Positions 58,087-64,000 of a stretch of DNA of 64,000 nucleotides are shown here, piece after piece (position 1 is the first letter of the stretch; the number at the start of each line of letters is the position of its first letter). This DNA comes from Fictibacillus fluitans (GTDB lineage Bacteria; Bacillota; Bacilli; Bacillales; Fictibacillaceae). Both the position numbers and the translations under genes were made by a program. The stretch lies in NCBI RefSeq assembly GCF_030418125.1, contig NZ_JAUHTR010000003.1, forward strand, positions 332,664 to 396,663. Reading direction: 5' to 3'. The notes beneath the pieces were generated by a model, which saw only the letters and a program-made list of their open reading frames with translations, was not told the origin of the DNA and did no database searches.

Positions 58087-60576
58087 ATGATGGAAAAGAA
58101 TAATTCAGCTTCAAGAATGGAAAGAAGAAAACAGAACAAAAAGCCACAAAAGAGTTTTTCTAAATTCCTCACATATACTGCAGTCACTTTTCTTGTTCTC
58201 TTTCTTGTCGTTGTCGTTGGCGGAGGCATCACAGTCTTTTCAATGATTAAAAAGGCTCCCGAATTGAATGCACAAAACTTAAAGTATGCAAGCTCTTCTA
58301 CCGTGTATGATATGAACAATAAAAAGGTCATATCCATCAACGGTAAGGAAAAACGTGATTATGCATCTATCAAAGAAATTCCTCCGCGTGTACGAAATGC
58401 ATTTATCGCGACCGAGGATGTCCGTTTTTACAAGCACTCCGGAATTGACCCAAAACGTGTAGGCGGGGCGATTCTATCAAACGTTACCCACGGATTTGGT
58501 TCAGAGGGAGCAAGTACCATTACCCAGCAGGTAATCAAGAATTCCTTCCTTTCACCGGAAAAAACGGTAACAAGAAAAATACAGGAAGCTTATCTAGCGC
58601 TTAAGCTGGAGCGGGAATACTCCAAAGACCAGATTCTCGAATTCTACTTGAACAAGATTTATTTTGGTCATGGGGCATACGGTATTAAAACCGCAGCAAA
58701 AACCTATTTTGATAAATCGTTGGATGAATTAACAACAAGTGAAATTGCGCTGCTTGCCGGGTTGCCGCAGCGTCCAAACGGATATGATCCTGTGAAACGT
58801 CCGGATCTGGCGGAGCATCGAAGAAATGTTGTTCTGTCACTTATGGAGAAAAACGGATACATTTCCGAGCAGGAAAAAGAGAAAGCCCAGGCTGTATCAA
58901 TAGAAAAGATGGTCGTTAAACAAAAAGAGGAGTCAGGCCCGAAGTATGAAGCATTTCTCCAGCAGGTCATTGATGATGCTGAAAAGGAAGGCATTTCTGA
59001 AAAAGACCTGTTTGAAGGCGGCTTGAAAATCTACACGACGCTGGACACGGATGCCCAGTCACAGGCAGAAAAAATTCTGAGCACCAATGATTATGTGGTT
59101 TATCCAGACGATCAATTCCAGGCCGGTGCGGTGCTTCTTGATACGAAAACCGGTGAAGTCCGGGCTATTGGTGGTAACCGCCTGAGCGAAAAAGAACAGG
59201 TTTCCAGAGGATTTAACTATGCCACTGATACCAAGAGACAGCCGGGTTCAACCATTAAGCCGGTATTGGATTACGGTCCGGCAATTGAATATTTAAAGTG
59301 GTCTACGAATACACCGATCAGGGATGAACCGCTTGAAATCAATGGCAAGCAGGTGCAGAACTGGGATAAATCGTACCATGGCACCCTCACGATGAGAGAA
59401 GCGCTTGTTCAATCCTATAACATTCCGGCGATAAAAGCCTTCCAGGCAGTCGGCGAAGACAATGCAAAAAAGTTTGCCAATAATCTCGGTCTTGGTTTGG
59501 ATAAAGTCTATCCGTCCTATGCGATTGGCGGATTTGAAACCGGGGTTTCGCCAATGACGATGGCTGGCGCATTTTCTGCCTTCGGTAACCAGGGGATCTA
59601 TAATCAGCCCACCACCCTTCGTAAGGTAGAGTATCCGAACGGAAAAGTCCGAGAAATAAAGCATAAACCGAAAAAAGCGATGAGCGATTATACGGCGTAT
59701 ATGGTAACTGACATGCTGAAGAGCGTAGTGAGCAGAGGAACCGGCCGGATGGCCCAGATTCCGGGTCTGGATGTAGCCGGAAAAACGGGAACAACCAATC
59801 TGCCTCCTGGCGTCTATGGAAATGGATCAAGCGACTCCTGGTTTGTCGGCTATACCACCCGCTATACAGCAGCGGTATGGACCGGGTATGATAAAACGGG
59901 ATCTAACACTTATGTACGAAAAGATGATCAGGTCATCGCCAAGCTGATCTTCAAGCAGCTCGTGTCCCATGCTTCTGAAGGGAAGATGACAGCTGATTTT
60001 GAAAAGCCGGGTTCCGTGGTAGCCCGGGGTTCTGAACTGTATGTTCAAGGAACTTCTGTACCCGCTTTGGCTCAGCCGAAATACGCAAAAAGTGATGAGA
60101 ATACATCGACTTCCGATAAACCAGAAGAGGTGAAAAAGGAAGAAGACACCGACAAAGAAAAAGATACAAAAGAAGAAGATAAGAAAACAGATCAAGATAA
60201 ACCGAAAGATGATGGAACCACCACCACTCCTGATACGCCAGCCACACCGCCAAAAGATGATCAGGGCGGCAGCGATCAGGGTGGAAATGGAGACAACGGA
60301 CAGGGCGGAAGCAACCAGGATGGCGGCAACAATCAGGATGATGGAAACAACCAGGATGACGGAAGCAATCAGGGTGGCGGTACCGATCAGGGTGGAGACA
60401 CAGGGCAGGACGGCGGCCAGCAGGATAAACCCGACACGCCAGCCACTCCGCCGCCAAAGGACAACAAAAAACCTGAAAAACCAACTGAGCCAACCACGCC
60501 TCCGAAAAAAGATACAATTCAGTCAAACAGCGTAAGCAATAACCGCAGTAAAGCCCAGTCAACAACCACAGAATAA
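58087..60576 (+). CDS. Class A penicillin-binding protein (PBP1-type)
   Basis: An 829-residue bifunctional peptidoglycan synthase with an N-terminal membrane anchor (about 30-55). The GT51 glycosyltransferase domain (about 75-260) has ATEDVRFYKHSGID with the catalytic Glu (about 108) and GASTITQQVIKN (about 140). The transpeptidase has SxxK in GSTIKP (about 388), SYN (about 442) and KTG (about 568). A long linker and low-complexity Gly/Asn/Gln/Asp tail (about 680-829) end it, like B. subtilis PonA but with a different repeat. recU is not adjacent, so it may be a paralogue of ponA. ATG at 58087 or 58090 follows AAGGAG; the latter spacing is better. Confidence 0.92.
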   Translation: MMEKNNSASRMERRKQNKKPQKSFSKFLTYTAVTFLVLFLVVVVGGGITVFSMIKKAPELNAQNLKYASSSTVYDMNNKKVISINGKEKRDYASIKEIPPRVRNAFIATEDVRFYKHSGIDPKRVGGAILSNVTHGFGSEGASTITQQVIKNSFLSPEKTVTRKIQEAYLALKLEREYSKDQILEFYLNKIYFGHGAYGIKTAAKTYFDKSLDELTTSEIALLAGLPQRPNGYDPVKRPDLAEHRRNVVLSLMEKNGYISEQEKEKAQAVSIEKMVVKQKEESGPKYEAFLQQVIDDAEKEGISEKDLFEGGLKIYTTLDTDAQSQAEKILSTNDYVVYPDDQFQAGAVLLDTKTGEVRAIGGNRLSEKEQVSRGFNYATDTKRQPGSTIKPVLDYGPAIEYLKWSTNTPIRDEPLEINGKQVQNWDKSYHGTLTMREALVQSYNIPAIKAFQAVGEDNAKKFANNLGLGLDKVYPSYAIGGFETGVSPMTMAGAFSAFGNQGIYNQPTTLRKVEYPNGKVREIKHKPKKAMSDYTAYMVTDMLKSVVSRGTGRMAQIPGLDVAGKTGTTNLPPGVYGNGSSDSWFVGYTTRYTAAVWTGYDKTGSNTYVRKDDQVIAKLIFKQLVSHASEGKMTADFEKPGSVVARGSELYVQGTSVPALAQPKYAKSDENTSTSDKPEEVKKEEDTDKEKDTKEEDKKTDQDKPKDDGTTTTPDTPATPPKDDQGGSDQGGNGDNGQGGSNQDGGNNQDDGNNQDDGSNQGGGTDQGGDTGQDGGQQDKPDTPATPPPKDNKKPEKPTEPTTPPKKDTIQSNSVSNNRSKAQSTTTE
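60245..60420 (+). repeat. Degenerate short repeats coding the PBP tail
   Basis: Imperfect repeats of about 18-30 bp encode units such as NNQDDG, SNQGGG and TDQGGD. They give the PBP1-type protein a flexible, polar tail. Length variation between strains is likely. Confidence 0.75.
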
Positions 60577-60583
60577 AAGTTAG

Positions 60584-60636
60584 AAGGAGCTCTTCCATAA
60601 GTCAGTAAAATTGACTTATGGAAGCTCCTTTTTTTA
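60584..60636 (+). terminator. Strong rho-independent terminator
   Basis: AAGGAGCT(C)TTCCATAAGTCA pairs with TGACTTATGGAAGCTCCTT, one of the longest stems in the window, followed by seven T. Confidence 0.93.
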
Positions 60637-60679
60637 TTTGGCAGCATGGAGTTGGTCATCATCTTCATTGACTGGTTAC

Positions 60680-60842
60680 TTGGAGTGGAGGATGCGAGAC
60701 TCCTCGAAAATGAAGATCACATTTTCTTCGTGCGATGTACAGCTGCCGTAGCCTTCCTTGTCCTGCAGGGGAAGCGTGACAGGTGAGACAAGGTAGGCGT
60801 TTACGCCGGTAAAAGCGAGCATCCTGGAACGGAAAGTAACGC
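60680..60842. repeat. Dispersed Bacillaceae intergenic repeat element
   Basis: The ends TTGGAGTGGAGGATGC and GCATCCTGGAACGGAAAG form an inverted repeat, and the interior holds GCGAGACTCCT, GTGACAGGTGAGACA and GCGTTTACGCC. These are hallmarks of an intergenic repeat found in many copies in Bacillaceae genomes. An inner dyad (CGAAAATG...CATTTTCTTCG) lies near 60704-60730. The recognition is from memory of such sequences, not from a search. It fills most of the 380-base gap before the decarboxylase gene and carries no gene. Confidence 0.65.
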
Positions 60843-60955
60843 TTTCAAGAGCTTCAAAGACACTTCATGAATAGCCTCTTTTCGACTGTGGGATTAGCAT
60901 AAAAAGGTTTGGGTATATACATAGAGTAGGAGTTGAAACGATTAAAGGAGTGAGC

Positions 60956-62614
60956 ATGTTGGCAGAAAGCAAGACATTAGGAGTGTATTTACTGGATTGT
61001 TTAAAAGCTGAAGGGATTGGAGAAATTTTCGGTGTGCCGGGAGATTACAACTTTTCCTTGCTTGATACGCTCAAGGATTATGAAGAAATCCAGTTCGTGA
61101 ACAACAGAAATGAACTGAACGCTGGCTATGCCGCAGATGCGTATGCCCGGCTGAATGGCCTCTCGGCTCTCATTACGACGTTTGGAGTGGGAGAGATGAG
61201 CGCATGCAACGCGATTGCGGGTTCATACAGTGAAAGTGTCCCGGTGATCCACATTGTCGGTTCGCCAAAGACAGCCATGCAGGAGGAAAAGGCTTTGCCC
61301 CACCATACACTGATGGACAAGGACTTTGATGTGTTCCGGAAAGTATATGACAATCTAACCGCATATACGGCGATTTTAACACCGGAGAATGCCGCCCGTG
61401 AAATACCGGCTGCAATTGAAGTGGCAAAGAAAAAGAAAAAACCGGTCTATCTTAGTGTTGCTATTGACCTGGTCACCCAGCCGATCATCCCTTCAGAAAA
61501 ACAAACAAACGAAGAGGAAACCAAGGACTCTGCTTTGAAAGCGGCGATCGCACACAGCCAAACGCTGCTGGAAGGCGCAAAAAGTGCTGTCATTCTGGCG
61601 GACGTGAAAACCATCAGGTATGGCCTTCAGGAACAGGTCAGGCAGCTGGCTGAGCAATGGAACGTTCCCGTCGCTTCTTCTATGCAAGGGAAAAGTGCAT
61701 TTGATGAAAGCCATCCACAGTACATAGGTGTATATGGAGGAGCGTTTGGAGATCAGGAAGTCACAAACATTGTGGAAGGGGCGGATGCGGTCATAGCAGT
61801 CGGAGCGCTGTGGTCAGATGTGAATACATCGAAAAATACCATCAAACTTAACCCTCTCAAGATGGTGGAAATACAGCCGGACTCCGTTAAAGTGGGAGAA
61901 GCAAGCTACATGAAGATTCAGGCAGCCGATTTTATCCAGGAATTGTGCGGTATAGGATACAAGCAGGAAGGAAAGCTGCCTGATCCTTCGTTTCCGTATG
62001 ACTCGGTTACAGGAGGTGCAGAGGACCACCTGAGGGCGGCCTATTACTATCCGCGGATTCAACATATGCTGAAGGAAAATGATGTCATTGTGACGGAAAC
62101 AGGCACCCTTTCTTATGGGATGTCACAAGTAAGGCTGCCCAAGGGAGCAACCTATATTGCTCAAGGAGGCTGGCAAAGCATAGGTTATGCGACCCCGGCC
62201 GCTTTTGGCGCATGCATCGCTGCCAAAGACCGCCGCGTTCTCCTCTTTACAGGTGACGGTTCACTTCAGCTGACCGTTCAGGAAATCAGTTCGATGCTTG
62301 AGAATGACTGCAAACCGATCATTTTTATTTTGAACAATGACGGCTATACGATTGAAAAATACCTGAATGTTCAGGTGAAGGTGGAAAAACAAACCTATAA
62401 TGATATTCCGATGTGGCAATATACAAAATTGCCTGAGGTGTTTGGCAGAGAAGTCTTTACCGCACAAGTTAAAACAAACCAGGAGCTGGATGAAGCCATT
62501 TCACAAGTGGAAAAATTAAACGGTGAACAGCTCTGCCTGATCGAGCTTGTTGTGGACGACCCGATGGATGCACCGGCCTATATGCAAAAGATGCGGGAGT
62601 CGTTGGAACAGTGA
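60956..62614 (+). CDS. Thiamine-dependent 2-keto-acid decarboxylase (IpdC/PDC type)
   Basis: A 552-residue TPP enzyme of the pyruvate/indolepyruvate/branched-chain keto-acid decarboxylase family, making aldehydes from 2-keto acids. The catalytic Glu is in NNRNELNAGYAADAYAR (about 50), the His pair in LPHHTLMD (about 114-117), and the TPP motif GDGSLQLTVQEISSM (about 433) runs to NNDGYTIE (about 461). GDG...NN spacing is normal. ATG at 60956 follows AAAGGAG; GTG at 60950 touches it. Which keto acid it prefers is not clear. The CYP152 gene starts 75 bp after its stop. Confidence 0.9.
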   Translation: MLAESKTLGVYLLDCLKAEGIGEIFGVPGDYNFSLLDTLKDYEEIQFVNNRNELNAGYAADAYARLNGLSALITTFGVGEMSACNAIAGSYSESVPVIHIVGSPKTAMQEEKALPHHTLMDKDFDVFRKVYDNLTAYTAILTPENAAREIPAAIEVAKKKKKPVYLSVAIDLVTQPIIPSEKQTNEEETKDSALKAAIAHSQTLLEGAKSAVILADVKTIRYGLQEQVRQLAEQWNVPVASSMQGKSAFDESHPQYIGVYGGAFGDQEVTNIVEGADAVIAVGALWSDVNTSKNTIKLNPLKMVEIQPDSVKVGEASYMKIQAADFIQELCGIGYKQEGKLPDPSFPYDSVTGGAEDHLRAAYYYPRIQHMLKENDVIVTETGTLSYGMSQVRLPKGATYIAQGGWQSIGYATPAAFGACIAAKDRRVLLFTGDGSLQLTVQEISSMLENDCKPIIFILNNDGYTIEKYLNVQVKVEKQTYNDIPMWQYTKLPEVFGREVFTAQVKTNQELDEAISQVEKLNGEQLCLIELVVDDPMDAPAYMQKMRESLEQ

Positions 62615-62688
62615 CGCTTTGTTGATTGGTAAATGAAAAACGAGGGTATCATTTAAAGAGAAATCCGATGGGAAGGATGTGTAAGTAA

Positions 62689-63963
62689 ATGAGCAAGCAT
62701 TCAGACATACCAAAGGAAGAAGGGTTGGATCACAGCCTGGCTCTTATACAGGAAGGATATGAATATATCCCCAGCCGCCGTTCGAAATTTAAAACCGATC
62801 TTTTCGAAACCCGCCTTCTGGGGCAGAAGGTCGTCTGCATTGGCGGACAAGAGGGGGCCGAGCTTTTCTATGATAACGATAAGTTTGAAAGAAAAGGGGC
62901 CGTACCGAAGCGAATCCAGAAATCTCTTTTTGGGGAAAACGCCATCCATACACTGGATGGAGAGGCGCATGAACACCGCAAGCTGTTATTTATGTCCTTA
63001 ATGACGGAAGAAAGACTGGAACAGCTAGGGGAGCTGACGAGAGAAGAATGGAGACTCGCAGCCGCTGAGTGGGCGAAGATGGACAAAGCGGTCCTTTTTG
63101 ACGAGGTACCGCAGATCCTGTGCAGGGTAGCCTGCAGGTGGGCTGGCGTTCCGATTGATGCGATAGAGGTAAAGCCGTTGGCCCGCGATTTTATTGCGAT
63201 GGTTGAAGCGTTTGGTGCGGTTGGATCAAGGCACCAGAAAGGGCGAAAGGCAAGAAAAAAGATGGAAGATTATTTTGAAGGGCTGATTGTAGAAATTCGC
63301 CACAGAAGAATGGAGCCGATTGAAGGATCGGCGCTTCACAAAATGGCCTGGCACCGCGACCATAAGGAAAAGCATCTGGATGAACATACAGCTGCGGTCG
63401 AGCTGCTGAATGTTCTGCGTCCAATCGTAGCGGTTACGTACTTGGTAACGTTCGGCGCCCTTGCGTTGTTCCAGCATAATGTCTGGAAGGAAAAGCTGCA
63501 GGACGGTGATGAAGAAAGTGTTCAGATGTTTGCGCAGGAAGTGAGGCGTTTCTACCCGTTTGCTCCTTTCCTGGGTGCGAAAGTGAAGAACGACTTCGAA
63601 TGGAAGGGCCATACCTTTGAAAAAGGCCAGCTCGTCCTCCTCGATGTGTATGGAACCAACCATGATAACCGGCTTTGGGAAGAGCCTTACGTGTTCAACC
63701 CGGAGCGGTTCAGGAACTGGAACGGCGGCATTTTTGATCTGATTCCCCAGGGTGGGGGAGATGAGGCCACGGGCCACCGCTGTCCGGGTGAAATGGCAAC
63801 CCTCCAGGTTATGAAAACAAGCTTCTCGTTTTTAACCAATGAGATGATTTACAACGTGCCAATGGAGCAGGATTTAAGCTACAGCCTTTCCCGAATGCCA
63901 ACGTATCCTGAGAGCGGATTCGTGATTCAGGGAGTCAGCATTAAAAGCCAAACAACCGTGTAA
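62689..63963 (+). CDS. Cytochrome P450 CYP152 fatty-acid peroxygenase
   Basis: A 424-residue P450 of the CYP152 family, which hydroxylates fatty acids at the alpha or beta carbon using H2O2 instead of a reductase. It is colinear with B. subtilis P450-BSbeta (YbdT): SLFGENAIHTLDGEAHEHRK (about 80-99), the Arg in LNVLRPIVAVTY (about 243) that binds the fatty-acid carboxylate and replaces the acid-alcohol pair, and the haem Cys in GHRCPGE (about 364). The ribosome site GGAAGG is 12 bases before ATG at 62689. It lies in the same direction as the decarboxylase and may be co-transcribed. Confidence 0.93.
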   Translation: MSKHSDIPKEEGLDHSLALIQEGYEYIPSRRSKFKTDLFETRLLGQKVVCIGGQEGAELFYDNDKFERKGAVPKRIQKSLFGENAIHTLDGEAHEHRKLLFMSLMTEERLEQLGELTREEWRLAAAEWAKMDKAVLFDEVPQILCRVACRWAGVPIDAIEVKPLARDFIAMVEAFGAVGSRHQKGRKARKKMEDYFEGLIVEIRHRRMEPIEGSALHKMAWHRDHKEKHLDEHTAAVELLNVLRPIVAVTYLVTFGALALFQHNVWKEKLQDGDEESVQMFAQEVRRFYPFAPFLGAKVKNDFEWKGHTFEKGQLVLLDVYGTNHDNRLWEEPYVFNPERFRNWNGGIFDLIPQGGGDEATGHRCPGEMATLQVMKTSFSFLTNEMIYNVPMEQDLSYSLSRMPTYPESGFVIQGVSIKSQTTV

Positions 63964-63979
63964 AAAAGAGAAGTAAACA

Positions 63980-64000
63980 AGAAAACAGCCCTGAAATGGG
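63980..64000 (+). other. Possible left arm of a terminator cut by the window end
   Basis: AACAGCCCTGAAATGGG after the P450 stop looks like the first arm and loop of a CAGCCC/GGGCTG hairpin. The rest lies outside the window, so this cannot be confirmed. Confidence 0.35.

Noticed and set aside
59951..60598. 215-codon frame antisense to the PBP tail
   Set aside because: It arises from the low-complexity Gly/Asn/Asp repeat and runs through the terminator; no ribosome site.

Overview
The window is chromosomal DNA from a spore-forming, low-to-moderate GC member of the Bacillaceae (Bacillus/Fictibacillus-like; the genus is a guess). Indicators are cwlJ, a GerPD-like protein, a Spo0E-like peptide, a B. 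subtilis-type LexA box, a cre site, AGGAGG ribosome binding sites with frequent TTG/GTG starts, strong hairpin terminators, and one dispersed intergenic repeat of the kind scattered through Bacillaceae genomes. I see no tRNA, rRNA, CRISPR array, insertion sequence or prophage.

Layout. 1-7.9 kb: a CD3324-family regulator behind a structured leader, an EF-G-binding FusB-like protein, a two-gene ABC importer with fused permease/binding protein, an acetyltransferase, a stressosome (RsbR-like) protein, an SOS-boxed YolD-like gene, cwlJ and an Old Yellow Enzyme. 8-13.6 kb: a divergent azoreductase/HxlR redox pair, a multi-PAS histidine kinase, a phosphotransferase and a LysE-type exporter. 13.7-16.7 kb: five 21-bp tandem repeats ahead of an aldA / SCP2-like / alpha-beta-hydrolase operon. 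17-29 kb: housekeeping and accessory genes (ybaK, a bcrC-like phosphatase, an ECF sigma operon, DDAH, orphan mreC, wrbA, orphan modA beside the 3' stump of its presumed regulator). 29.4-33.1 kb: a membrane glycosyltransferase operon (GT2, GtrA, GT39) with the stump of galU. 33.2-39.6 kb: Spo0E-like and NprR-like genes, a 5'-truncated DUF2306 gene, a cupredoxin, a SurA/PrsA-like lipoprotein, a carboxylate-type transporter and a DUF2161 nuclease-fold protein. 39.7-42.7 kb: a secreted pullulanase under a cre site.

The most interesting region is 42.8-56.1 kb, a catabolic cluster that I read as ectoine/5-hydroxyectoine utilisation: EutB-like dehydratase, PucR-type regulator, DoeA/EutD-like M24 hydrolase, EutC-like cyclodeaminase, a trans-sulfuration-type PLP enzyme, an M20 deacylase, a homoserine-dehydrogenase-like protein, a DoeC-like aldehyde dehydrogenase and two ProP-like symporters. 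It lacks the canonical DoeB/EutE deacetylase, DoeD aminotransferase, EutA, EnuR and UehABC/TeaABC uptake genes. The M20 enzyme may replace DoeB, and the PLP enzyme plus homoserine dehydrogenase may replace DoeD, giving a non-canonical Gram-positive pathway to aspartate.

56.2-64 kb: an acetyltransferase, a DinB-fold protein, an unknown membrane protein, a class A penicillin-binding protein with a Gly/Asn/Gln/Asp-rich tail, a dispersed repeat, a 2-keto-acid decarboxylase and a CYP152 peroxygenase. All functional calls come from reading the sequence; no database search was run.
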